A stretch of DNA of 14,559 bases, taken from NCBI GenBank assembly GCA_003133005.1, contig PKZI01000057.1, positions 11,894-26,452 of the forward strand, in the 5' to 3' direction. Position 1 is the first letter of the stretch. Each line of letters opens with the position of its first letter. This DNA is from Acidimicrobiaceae bacterium (GTDB lineage: Bacteria > Actinomycetota > Acidimicrobiia > Acidimicrobiales > RAAP-2). The notes beneath the pieces were generated by a model. It worked only from the letters and a program-made list of their open reading frames with translations. It was not told the DNA's origin and searched no databases. Position numbers and translations under genes: made by a program. This document shows, one piece after another, positions 7,375 to 14,354 of the stretch.

Positions 7375-7380
7375 AGGCTA
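7375..7380 (-). promoter_or_regulatory. Putative -10 box (TAGCCT) for rpsT
   Basis: TAGCCT on the minus strand lies about 45 nt upstream of the rpsT GTG, leaving a leader of roughly 38 nt that contains the hairpin and the GAGG ribosome-binding site. The hexamer is identical to the lepA and kinase-gene boxes. Confidence 0.5.
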
Positions 7381-7431
7381 GCAGGGATGGGTTCTGGCTC
7401 TCCACTTCGATGGAACGCGCACCACGACGGG

Positions 7432-7437
7432 TAGCCT
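7432..7437 (+). promoter_or_regulatory. Putative -10 box (TAGCCT) for leaderless lepA
   Basis: TAGCCT is followed by 9 nt and then the lepA GTG at 7447. There is no Shine-Dalgarno sequence before that GTG, which agrees with transcription starting at or next to the start codon. No -35 is apparent. Confidence 0.5.
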
Positions 7438-7446
7438 TTCTACACC

Positions 7447-9252
7447 GTGGCAACTCCTCTCGAAACCGTCGATCAGGGGAAAATACGCAATTTCTCCATC
7501 ATCTCGCACGTCGACCACGGCAAGTCCACGCTGTCGGACCGGATACTCGAGATCACCGGTGCCGTTGACCCGCGTCTCATGCGTGCGCAGTACCTCGACT
7601 CGATGGACATCGAGCGCGAGCGCGGCATCACGATCAAGGCCCAGAACGTGCGCGTGCGCTTCGCGGGACACATCCTCCAACTGATCGACACGCCAGGACA
7701 CGTGGACTTCGGTTACGAGGTCTCGCGCTCGCTGGCGGCTTGTGAGGGCGCGTTGTTGTTGGTCGACGCGAGCCAGGGCATCCAGGCCCAGACGCTCGCC
7801 AATTGCTACCAAGCCATCGAGAACAACCTCGAGATCGTGGCGGTGCTCAACAAGATCGACCTGCCCGCGGCGGACCCCGAACGGTGCAAGGAGGAACTCG
7901 AGCGCGTGCTCGGACTCGCCGCGAGTGAGGTGCTGTCGATCTCGGCCAAGACCGGTGAAGGCGTCGACGAATTGTTGCACGCGGTGATCGAGCGGATCCC
8001 GGCGCCCACGGGCGACGCGAGTGCGCCACTGCGCGCACTGATCTTCGACTCCTACTACGACCAGTATCGCGGGGTCATCAGTTCGATCCGCGTGAAGGAG
8101 GGCACGCTGCACAGCGACGTCAAGATCCGCATGATGCAAGCGGGCGAGAACCACGAGATCGAAGAACTCGGTATTCGCACACCCGACATGATCACCGTCA
8201 CCCAACTCGGGCCCGGCGAGGTCGGCTTCATCGTCGCGGGCATCAAGGACGTGGCGGGGGCGCGCTCGGGTGAGACGATCACCGAGGCGCAACGCCCGGC
8301 GCACAGTGCCCTTGACGGTTACCGTGACCCCAAGCCCATGGTCTTTTGCGGCATCTACCCGATTGACGGCGACGACCTACCCGATCTGCGCGACGCCCTG
8401 GACAAACTCAAGCTCAACGACGCCTCGATCACCTACGAACCCGAATCCAGTCACGCCCTGGGATTCGGATTCCGTTGCGGGTTCTTGGGTCTCTTGCACA
8501 TGGAGATCGTGCGCGAACGCCTCGAACGCGAGTTCGACCTGGACCTCATCGCGACCGCACCGTCGGTCGTCTACCGGGCGTTTTTGAGCGACGGCAGCGA
8601 AGTGAAGATCGACAATCCCACCGACCTGCCCGACCCGAGCCGACTCGACCACATCGACGAGCCCATGTTGCACATCTCGATCCTCACGCCGGCCGAGTAT
8701 CTGGGCACCGTCATGGAACTGTGTCAGGCGCGTCGCGGCGAGATGATCAAGATGGAGTATCTGTCGACCGAACGCGTCGAACTTCGTTACACGATTCCCC
8801 TCGCTGAGGTGGTCATCGACTTCTTTGACGCACTGAAGAGTCGCACGAAGGGTTACGCGAGTCTGGACTACGAACAGAGCGGCTACATCACGTCCAATCT
8901 CGTGCGCGTGGACCTACTCATCAATCACGAGCCCGTCGACGCGTTCTCGACCATCGTGCATCGTTCGAACGCCGACTACTACGGGCGTCGCATGGCCGAG
9001 CGCCTGAAGGAACTCATTCCTCGCCAGATGTTCGACGTGCCGATCCAGGCGGCGGTCGGCGGACGCGTCATCGCGCGCGAAACGGTGAAGGCGCGCAGGA
9101 AGGACGTCCTCGCCAAGTGTTACGGCGGCGACATCACGCGCAAACGCAAGTTGCTCGAGAAGCAAAAAGAGGGAAAGAAGCGCATGAAGAACCTCGGGCG
9201 CGTCGAAGTGCCCCAAGAGGCGTTCGTCGCGGCCCTCAAACTCGAGGACTGA
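7447..9252 (+). CDS. lepA: Elongation factor 4 (LepA) translational GTPase
   Basis: The product is a 601-residue ribosome-associated GTPase related to EF-G, linked to translation under stress and to ribosome assembly or back-translocation. Motifs: HVDHGKST P-loop (21-28), [10 protein letters not shown] switch I, DTPGHVDF (81-88), NKID (135-138) and a SAKTG G5-like motif. The LepA-specific C-terminal domain is intact ([19 protein letters not shown], then RVEVPQEAF). Full length for the family, with no lesions. The GTG start is supported by the immediately following conserved [16 protein letters not shown] and by the TAGCCT box. The stop abuts the convergent DinB gene with no gap. hemW, which often follows lepA in actinobacteria, is not present here. 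Confidence 0.98.
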   Translation: MATPLETVDQGKIRNFSIISHVDHGKSTLSDRILEITGAVDPRLMRAQYLDSMDIERERGITIKAQNVRVRFAGHILQLIDTPGHVDFGYEVSRSLAACEGALLLVDASQGIQAQTLANCYQAIENNLEIVAVLNKIDLPAADPERCKEELERVLGLAASEVLSISAKTGEGVDELLHAVIERIPAPTGDASAPLRALIFDSYYDQYRGVISSIRVKEGTLHSDVKIRMMQAGENHEIEELGIRTPDMITVTQLGPGEVGFIVAGIKDVAGARSGETITEAQRPAHSALDGYRDPKPMVFCGIYPIDGDDLPDLRDALDKLKLNDASITYEPESSHALGFGFRCGFLGLLHMEIVRERLEREFDLDLIATAPSVVYRAFLSDGSEVKIDNPTDLPDPSRLDHIDEPMLHISILTPAEYLGTVMELCQARRGEMIKMEYLSTERVELRYTIPLAEVVIDFFDALKSRTKGYASLDYEQSGYITSNLVRVDLLINHEPVDAFSTIVHRSNADYYGRRMAERLKELIPRQMFDVPIQAAVGGRVIARETVKARRKDVLAKCYGGDITRKRKLLEKQKEGKKRMKNLGRVEVPQEAFVAALKLED

Positions 9253-9762
9253 TCAGTCGCCGGTGACGCCGTCGATGCGTTCGCGTAACAAGTCCGCGTG
9301 ACCGCAGTGGCGCGCGTACTCCTCGATCAAGTGCAAGTAGATCCAGCGCAACGTGACGTGGTCGCGTTCGTCCTCAATCGCGGCGAACTGTTCGAGGTCG
9401 TGGGAACGACCAATGGACCTGGACTCCTCACAGACCCGTAGGTAATCTTCTTCGACCTGATCACCCGACGCGCTCGCGACGTCGTGGAACTCCGCGTCAC
9501 GATTGCGCGCGCCGCTGTAGACAAAGTCGACGTCACGGTTGAGGAAGATCCGTTGGAACCAGTTCTGTTCGACGTTGGTCATGTGGCGTACCAGTCCGAG
9601 CAGACTGAGCGTCGAGGGCTCGGCGGCGCGCTGGCGCAGTTGTTCGTCGCTCAGTCCCGCGCACTTGACGAGCAGCGTGCCGCGGTAGTAGTCGAGGAAC
9701 GTCTCGAGCAGTTCGCGCTCGGTGCCGAAGTTGGGCGGTTCGTGGCGATCGGGTTCCTGCAC
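9253..9762 (-). CDS. DinB/DUF664 family protein, copy 1
   Basis: This 169-residue protein is predicted to fold as a DinB-like four-helix bundle. It has RHM (His60) at the end of helix 2, and HLIEEYARHCGHADLLRE (from 144) supplies His152 and His155, the likely metal ligands. The superfamily includes thiol-dependent enzymes such as mycothiol-dependent isomerases and S-transferases; the reaction here is unknown. The adjacent gene is a clear paralogue sharing LLLG/VRHM, EYARH-GHADLLRERIDG-TGD and much in between. The GTG start has a TAGGTT box exactly 6 nt upstream, implying a leaderless transcript separate from its neighbour. Family is well supported; function is open. Confidence 0.88.
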   Translation of the reverse strand: MQEPDRHEPPNFGTERELLETFLDYYRGTLLVKCAGLSDEQLRQRAAEPSTLSLLGLVRHMTNVEQNWFQRIFLNRDVDFVYSGARNRDAEFHDVASASGDQVEEDYLRVCEESRSIGRSHDLEQFAAIEDERDHVTLRWIYLHLIEEYARHCGHADLLRERIDGVTGD

Positions 9763-9768
9763 GCTTTG

Positions 9769-9774
9769 AACCTA
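9769..9774 (-). promoter_or_regulatory. Putative -10 box (TAGGTT) for leaderless DinB copy 1
   Basis: TAGGTT on the minus strand, then 6 nt, then the GTG at 9762. The spacing is identical to that of the next two upstream genes. No ribosome-binding site is present, as expected for a leaderless mRNA. Confidence 0.55.
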
Positions 9775-9819
9775 GTGGTGACGACGGCGACGCGTTGGCC
9801 CACGTCGAGCAGTCGCCGC

Positions 9820-10335
9820 CTAATCGCCCGTCGCGCCGTCGATACGTTCGCGCAGGAGATCCGCGTGGCCGTTGTGGCGCGCGTACTCCTCGATCATGTG
9901 CACACAGATCCAACGCAGATCGACCGTGAATCCCTCGTCCGCGCCCTGCGCGATGTCGTCGAGGCCCGCGTCGCGCACGACCCCTCGCGACATTGCACAG
10001 GCCCGAAGATAATTCGCCTCGACCTCTTCGAGCGTGGCACTCGCGAGATCGTTGAAGTCCGCGTTGTGGTCACTGGGCGAGTCATAGTCGAGCGTGATCT
10101 CGTTGCCCGCGAAGACACGCTGGAACCAGTCCTGTTCGACGATGGTCATGTGACGAAGAAGACCGAGCAGCGTGAGCGACGACGGCTCGACGGATCTGGT
10201 ACGCAATTCGTCCACGTTGAGACCCGCGCACTTGAGCAACAGTGTCGCGCGGTGATAGTCGAGCCACGCCTCGAGCTGAGACTTTTCGGGTCCGTAGAAC
10301 GCTGGTTCGATCCTTGGTGGTGCGATGATTGCCAT
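9820..10335 (-). CDS. DinB/DUF664 family protein, copy 2
   Basis: This 171-residue paralogue of the neighbouring gene has the same likely metal-binding positions (RHM with His62; EYARHNGHADLLRE with His154 and His157) and the same C-terminal RERIDG-TGD. The two copies align end to end without large gaps but differ across the middle (about 83-140), where substrate would be bound. This is consistent with an old tandem duplication followed by specialisation. The gap between the copies is 57 bp. The ATG start has a TAGAGT box 6 nt upstream, so this copy also appears to be transcribed from its own leaderless promoter. Enzymatic role unknown; thiol-related chemistry is only a family-based possibility. 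Confidence 0.88.
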   Translation of the reverse strand: MAIIAPPRIEPAFYGPEKSQLEAWLDYHRATLLLKCAGLNVDELRTRSVEPSSLTLLGLLRHMTIVEQDWFQRVFAGNEITLDYDSPSDHNADFNDLASATLEEVEANYLRACAMSRGVVRDAGLDDIAQGADEGFTVDLRWICVHMIEEYARHNGHADLLRERIDGATGD

Positions 10336-10341
10336 AGTTCG

Positions 10342-10347
10342 ACTCTA
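10342..10347 (-). promoter_or_regulatory. Putative -10 box (TAGAGT) for leaderless DinB copy 2
   Basis: TAGAGT on the minus strand, then 6 nt, then the ATG at 10335. It lies in the 16-bp gap after the DUF2332 gene, so that gene's transcript must read through it. Confidence 0.55.
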
Positions 10348-10351
10348 GGAG

Positions 10352-11407
10352 TTAGGCGCTGTCCACTCCAGGCGGCGAGAGTGCCACCCACCGACCGTGG
10401 GGATGGGCCCAACCCCAGTGGGCGGGGTCCTCGCCGATCTCGCACACGACGATCTGGGTCGCACCCGCGCGCGGCGGCTCGCCGGTGCGTGGCGGGGGAT
10501 CGAGACCCTTCACGCCCCAGGGGTGTTCGAAGTAGATCCACGTGGCCCTCGTTCGAACGTGTCGCATGATCCGCTCGCGCCAACGCGCTTGCTCGTCACT
10601 CGAGAAGTACGCGGCGACCCACGAGTGAAAGATCACCGGCGTCGCGTCGGGTGAACAGAGGTCGAGCGCGTCGTCGATGAGATCGACCGCCGAACCCTTC
10701 AGTCTGGTCGCTCGGGGCCAGAGCACCATCTCTTGGAGTATGGCGTCGAGTCGTCGCGCGCGTTGGGGTTCCTCAGGCCAGAGACAGGCTTTGAGCCAGA
10801 GCACGTCGTCGGGGTTCTCGGGATCGAGAGGATTGAGGTCGATGCCGATTCGTTCGTGTATGCGCGGCAGTGGTGACGTCGCGACGTTGTCGTTGAGGTC
10901 CTCCATCGTGAGGATGACGTCGTCGGCCTCGTCGTTGTTGATGCGGTAGTAGTCGGGATAGAGGTTGAGTCCCATTGAGGTACCGACGTCGATCAGGTGC
11001 ACGTCGTTCACGCCTCTTCCGTGCAGTTCGTTGAGCACCGCCGCGAGTACCGCGCTGCGTCCCGGCTCGTTGGTCTGGGTGGCGCGCCAGAGTTGCTCGC
11101 GCACGAGTTCGGGCCGCGCCTCGAGTATCGCGGTGACCCGTGACGCGAATTCCTCGGGAGTGCGCGAGGCGAGCCGCTCGTAGAGGGGCGCGAGGTCACG
11201 GTCGCCGCGAAGGGCCCCGTAGTGCAGGGCGGCGAGCACCAGCATCGGGTTGCGCTGTTCGGGACGTGCTTCACCGAGGAGTTGCACGGCGGTGGGCGAG
11301 TTGGCGAGCGCGTCGACGAGTTGGGCGTAGTAGGGAAGTCGCTCGCGGTCCTCGGGCGCCAGGGCCATGCGGTAGTACGTCGGTGCGTCAAAGCCAGCGT
11401 CGCTCAC
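10352..11407 (-). CDS. DUF2332 family protein
   Basis: The product is a 351-residue soluble protein of a largely actinobacterial/proteobacterial family of unknown function. Landmarks match DUF2332: RNPMLVLAALHYGAL (52-66), the invariant-looking TQTNEPGRSAVL (110-121), HLIDVGTSMGLNL (137-149), PVIFHSWVAAYFS in the second half, and a C-terminal WAHPHGRW. The DVGTSMGLNL strand-loop resembles the glycine-rich first motif of class I methyltransferases, and the protein could have such a fold; that is an inference. Neighbours are two DinB genes on the same strand 16 bp downstream and divergent hrcA. The GTG start is supported by a TAGGGT box 6 nt upstream. Family assignment is good; function is unknown. 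Confidence 0.85.
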   Translation of the reverse strand: MSDAGFDAPTYYRMALAPEDRERLPYYAQLVDALANSPTAVQLLGEARPEQRNPMLVLAALHYGALRGDRDLAPLYERLASRTPEEFASRVTAILEARPELVREQLWRATQTNEPGRSAVLAAVLNELHGRGVNDVHLIDVGTSMGLNLYPDYYRINNDEADDVILTMEDLNDNVATSPLPRIHERIGIDLNPLDPENPDDVLWLKACLWPEEPQRARRLDAILQEMVLWPRATRLKGSAVDLIDDALDLCSPDATPVIFHSWVAAYFSSDEQARWRERIMRHVRTRATWIYFEHPWGVKGLDPPPRTGEPPRAGATQIVVCEIGEDPAHWGWAHPHGRWVALSPPGVDSA

Positions 11408-11413
11408 GAACCA

Positions 11414-11419
11414 ACCCTA
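11414..11419 (-). promoter_or_regulatory. Putative -10 box (TAGGGT) for the leaderless DUF2332 gene
   Basis: TAGGGT on the minus strand, then 6 nt, then the GTG at 11407. It is the third minus-strand gene in a row with this exact geometry. Confidence 0.55.
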
Positions 11420-11422
11420 CGG

Positions 11423-11441
11423 GGGACCAAAGTACGGTCCC
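11423..11441. repeat. Inverted repeat between the DUF2332 and hrcA promoters
   Basis: Perfect 6-bp arms GGGACC and GGTCCC are separated by 7 nt (aaagtac). The repeat covers the expected -35 position of the hrcA promoter and lies just upstream of the DUF2332 -10, so a bound protein could affect both genes. No known operator is recognised. Confidence 0.4.
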
Positions 11442-11444
11442 TCG

Positions 11445-11471
11445 TTGGCACTCGGTAGAATGGAGTGCTAA
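11445..11471 (+). promoter_or_regulatory. CIRCE operator (HrcA binding site)
   Basis: TTGGCACTC, a 9-bp spacer, then GAGTGCTAA: the 27-bp CIRCE heat-shock inverted repeat with a single deviation from the consensus (G for A at position 3). It overlaps the hrcA promoter and lies 12 bp before the start codon, so HrcA should repress its own operon and release it on heat shock. Confidence 0.95.
11456..11461 (+). promoter_or_regulatory. hrcA -10 box (TAGAAT) inside the CIRCE spacer
   Basis: TAGAAT lies within the 9-bp CIRCE spacer, so HrcA binding would directly exclude RNA polymerase. Transcription would begin near 11468, leaving a short leader with a strong AAGGAGG ribosome-binding site (11473-11479). 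Confidence 0.6.
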
Positions 11472-11472
11472 T

Positions 11473-11479
11473 AAGGAGG
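11473..11479 (+). promoter_or_regulatory. Ribosome-binding site of hrcA
   Basis: AAGGAGG lies 4 nt before the GTG at 11484. It is the only near-perfect Shine-Dalgarno sequence noticed in the window and fixes the hrcA start. Confidence 0.85.
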
Positions 11480-11483
11480 GTTC

Positions 11484-12533
11484 GTGGCACGACGCCCCGT
11501 GACGACAGCGAAGTCCCCGAGTGACCTCGACGCGCGCAAGGCAACGATCCTCGACGCCGTCGTGGCCGAGCACATTGACACCGCCCAGCCCGTGGGCTCC
11601 TCGTCGGTCGCCACCATTGCGCACTTGGCCGTCTCGCCCGCGACGGTGCGCTCCGAGATGGTCGCGCTCGAGCGCGAGGGCTACCTCGCCCAGCCTCACA
11701 CCTCCGCCGGTCGAGTGCCCACCGACAAGGGCTACCGCTATTTCGTCGATCACCTCAAGTCCGGGGCCGTGAGCAGCGCGCAACAAGTCCAAGTACGCGA
11801 CTTCTTCGCCAACGTGCGCGGTGAGGTCGAGGACGTGCTCGAGCAAACCTCCTCGTTGTTAAGTCGCCTCACGAACTACACGTCGGTCGTCGTCGCCGCG
11901 GGCCACAGCCACGCCACGATTCTGAACGTGCAGCTGGTGAGCCTGGACGCCCGCCATCAAATACTCGTGACCGTCTTCTCTGACGGCGCCGTCGTCAAGC
12001 ACAGCGTGGTGAGTTCGTTTGACGCCAGTTTCGAAGAGGTCGCCGAAGCGTCGCGCCAACTCAACGCGCTGCTGGTGTCGACGAACCTCGAGGACCGCGT
12101 GCAGGTGCCCTCGCGCACCGACCCCGTCGCCACCCTCGTGCGTGAGGCGGCGAGCGTGCTCTTCGCCGAACGACCCACCGCCGACGGTGACCAGGTCTTC
12201 ATCGGTGGTTCGTCGCGCGTCGCCGAGGTCTTTGACGGCGTCGAGACCGTGCGCAAGGTGCTGAGCATCCTCGAACAAGAACTGCTCGTCGTCTCACTGA
12301 TCCAGGACATCCTCGACCAGGGCCTCTCGGTCGCGATTGGCTCCGAGCACGGTTACGAAGCACTTTCGGCGTGCGCGGTGATCGTCGCGCCGATCACCAT
12401 CGACGGCGAGAACGCGGGTGCGGTGGGTCTGCTGGGCCCGACGCGCATGAAGTACCCCGAGGCGCTCGCGGCGGCGGCGATGGTCTCGGCGCAACTCACG
12501 CGCCACTTCGATCGCGACGACGACCTTGGCTAA
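11484..12533 (+). CDS. hrcA: Heat-inducible transcription repressor HrcA
   Basis: This 349-residue repressor binds CIRCE elements and represses heat-shock chaperone genes; its folding state is linked to GroE. The N terminus (about 15-90) is the winged helix-turn-helix, with ATILDAVVAEHIDTAQPVGS, SPATVRSEMVALEREGYLAQPHTSAGRVPTD (cited from about 51) and the conserved GYRYFVD. The C-terminal dimerisation domain contains GSSRVAEVF and the final GAVGLLGPTRMKYPEALA block. Full length. The GTG start is fixed by the AAGGAGG site and preceded by CIRCE. The 3' end overlaps dnaJ by 8 bp. Confidence 0.97.
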   Translation: MARRPVTTAKSPSDLDARKATILDAVVAEHIDTAQPVGSSSVATIAHLAVSPATVRSEMVALEREGYLAQPHTSAGRVPTDKGYRYFVDHLKSGAVSSAQQVQVRDFFANVRGEVEDVLEQTSSLLSRLTNYTSVVVAAGHSHATILNVQLVSLDARHQILVTVFSDGAVVKHSVVSSFDASFEEVAEASRQLNALLVSTNLEDRVQVPSRTDPVATLVREAASVLFAERPTADGDQVFIGGSSRVAEVFDGVETVRKVLSILEQELLVVSLIQDILDQGLSVAIGSEHGYEALSACAVIVAPITIDGENAGAVGLLGPTRMKYPEALAAAAMVSAQLTRHFDRDDDLG

Positions 12534-13629
12534 TCCCGACCTCTACGCCGTTCTCGAGGTGGAGCGCAACGTCTCGCCCGAAGAACTCAAGAAGTCCTAC
12601 CGGCGACTCGCTCGTCAGTATCACCCCGACGCGAATCCCGGGGACGCGGCCGCCGAGGCACGATTCAAAGAGGTCTCCCAGGCCTACGAGATCCTCTCGG
12701 ACCCCGAGCGACGCGCGAACTACGACCGGTTCGGTTCTGACGTCGGCGAGGGAGCTAATCCCTTCGGCGCCGGTTCGGTCCAGGACATCTTCGACATGTT
12801 CTTCGGGGGAATGGGACAGCGCACCAACCAGCGCAGAGGACCCCAGCCCGGACCCGACGCGGAACTGGCGCTCGACATCACCCTCGATGAAGCGGCCTTC
12901 GGGGCAACGCGCGAGATCACCGCGACCTTGGCCCAGCGTTGCAGCACCTGTGACGGGTCGGGGTGCGCGCCGGGCACTTCGCCGATCACCTGTGTCGAGT
13001 GCGCGGGTCTTGGTGAGGTGCGCCGCGTACGCAACTCGATCCTCGGTCAGATGGTGACCTCAATGCCGTGCACTCGCTGTAACGGGACCGGCTCGCGGAT
13101 CGAATCGCCCTGCAGCACTTGTCACGGCGAGGGACGTCGCAACGAGTCCACCACGTTCACGATCCAGATTCCCGCGGGCGTCCAAGACGGTTCGACGATG
13201 CGTCTTTCGGACCGCGGTCCCGCGGGACTGAGGGGCGGGCCCAATGGTCGTCTCTTCGTGCACCTTCGCGTCACGGCCGATCCTCGCTTCGAGCGACAAG
13301 GCGATGACTTGCATCACGAAGCCCACGTGTCCTTCGCCCAAGCGGCGCTCGGCGCGAACATCCAAGTACCGACGCTGCGCGACACCATCGAGATCGAAGT
13401 CGCGCCGGGCAGCGCGAACGGCACGGTCCAGCGCGTGCGCCACGAGGGGATCGAGCACCTCCAGGGACGCGGTCGTGGTGACCTCTTCGTGCACCTCGTG
13501 GTTGACGTGCCGACGGATCTGGACGACACGTCACGTGACCTATTGCGCCAACTCGCCGAGCACCGCGGCGAGAGCGTCCACGAGGAATCGGGTGGTCTCT
13601 TCTCGCGTAAGCGCGGCGCCAAGCGGTGA
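12526..13629 (+). CDS. dnaJ: Molecular chaperone DnaJ (Hsp40)
   Basis: This 367-residue type I J-protein stimulates DnaK ATPase activity. The J-domain carries HPD at 33-35. A short glycine/phenylalanine segment (about 68-100) includes DIFDMFFGGMG. All four zinc-binding CXXC motifs are present: CSTC (139-142), CVEC (156-159), CTRC (182-185) and CSTC (196-199). A C-terminal substrate-binding region follows, ending in a lysine/arginine-rich tail. The start is TTG, inside the end of hrcA (8-bp overlap); MANPDLYAVLEV is the expected beginning. No Shine-Dalgarno sequence is visible, so translation likely depends on coupling to hrcA. With hrcA and no dnaK or grpE nearby, this is probably the hrcA-linked DnaJ2-type paralogue. 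Confidence 0.97.
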   Translation: MANPDLYAVLEVERNVSPEELKKSYRRLARQYHPDANPGDAAAEARFKEVSQAYEILSDPERRANYDRFGSDVGEGANPFGAGSVQDIFDMFFGGMGQRTNQRRGPQPGPDAELALDITLDEAAFGATREITATLAQRCSTCDGSGCAPGTSPITCVECAGLGEVRRVRNSILGQMVTSMPCTRCNGTGSRIESPCSTCHGEGRRNESTTFTIQIPAGVQDGSTMRLSDRGPAGLRGGPNGRLFVHLRVTADPRFERQGDDLHHEAHVSFAQAALGANIQVPTLRDTIEIEVAPGSANGTVQRVRHEGIEHLQGRGRGDLFVHLVVDVPTDLDDTSRDLLRQLAEHRGESVHEESGGLFSRKRGAKR

Positions 13630-14339
13630 GTCACCTCGAGTGGCCACGCCGAGTGGCCGCGTTGGCGCAGTTCACCGTCGAGGACGTCAACATTCCCGTT
13701 CTCGCGACGAGTGACGATCATCACCTTCGCCGGGTGCTTCGCGCAAAGAGCGGCGAAGAGGTCGTGCTCACGAACGCCGCCGGATCATGGGCGTTCGCCC
13801 AGGTGGCCGACCACGGTCTTTCGCGCGTGTCCGACGTGCACCTTGACGACGCACCCACGCCAACGACGCTTTATTTGTCGCCACTCAAAGGTGACCGTAG
13901 CGAATGGGCAGTCGCCAAGGCGACCGAGGTGGGCATCAGTCGCATCGTGCCACTGGTGAGTGAACACGTCGTCGTGAAGTTCAAGGGTGAGACGCGTGAG
14001 AAGATCCTGAGTCGCTGGCGGCGCATCGCCCAAGAGAGTTGCGCGCAAGCCCGGCGCACCTACGCGCTAGAGGTGGACGAACCGGTGCGGGTCGCCGACG
14101 TGCCCGACGACGTCGCGGTCGCGGACTTTGGCGGTGACCCCGATTGGCGCGACGTGTACGCGGTCGCCATTGGCCCCGAAGGTGGATGGGGTGCGACGGA
14201 GTGGGCCGCGTCGCGTCGTCGACTCTCCTTGGGTCCGACCGTGCTGCGCGCGGAAACCGCGGGCGTGGTCGCCGCGTCGATACTGGCCTTTGGCGCCGGG
14301 TCGTGGGGATTTGGCCTGGGAGCCACTAGTAATGAGTAA
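13626..14339 (+). CDS. rsmE: 16S rRNA (uracil(1498)-N(3))-methyltransferase
   Basis: This 237-residue SPOUT-fold enzyme uses S-adenosylmethionine to methylate U1498 of 16S rRNA in the 30S subunit. Motifs: HHLRRVLRAKSGEEV near the N terminus (PUA-like domain), KATEVGISRIVPL, QESCAQARRT, and the knot motifs AIGPEGGW (181-188) and LGPTVLRAETA (202-212). The usual E-R-S of this family is SEHVVVK here, a modest variation. The GTG start overlaps the dnaJ stop as GTGA, giving translational coupling within the heat-shock operon. Length and motif order are complete. Confidence 0.95.
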   Translation: MSHLEWPRRVAALAQFTVEDVNIPVLATSDDHHLRRVLRAKSGEEVVLTNAAGSWAFAQVADHGLSRVSDVHLDDAPTPTTLYLSPLKGDRSEWAVAKATEVGISRIVPLVSEHVVVKFKGETREKILSRWRRIAQESCAQARRTYALEVDEPVRVADVPDDVAVADFGGDPDWRDVYAVAIGPEGGWGATEWAASRRRLSLGPTVLRAETAGVVAASILAFGAGSWGFGLGATSNE

Positions 14340-14354
14340 TGATGATGGGACAAC

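Noticed and set aside
6173..7375. A 400-codon plus-strand open frame across the MFS gene and antisense to rpsT
   Set aside because: It is arginine- and histidine-rich with no recognisable motif and covers two well-identified genes in other frames. It is a high-GC shadow.
7378..8304. A 308-codon minus-strand open frame antisense to lepA
   Set aside because: It is complementary to conserved GTPase motifs of lepA, is His/Arg/Asp-rich, and has no identity of its own.
9484..10569. A 361-codon plus-strand open frame antisense to both DinB genes
   Set aside because: Its repeated segments simply mirror the homology of the two DinB paralogues on the other strand. The DinB frames have family motifs and promoters.
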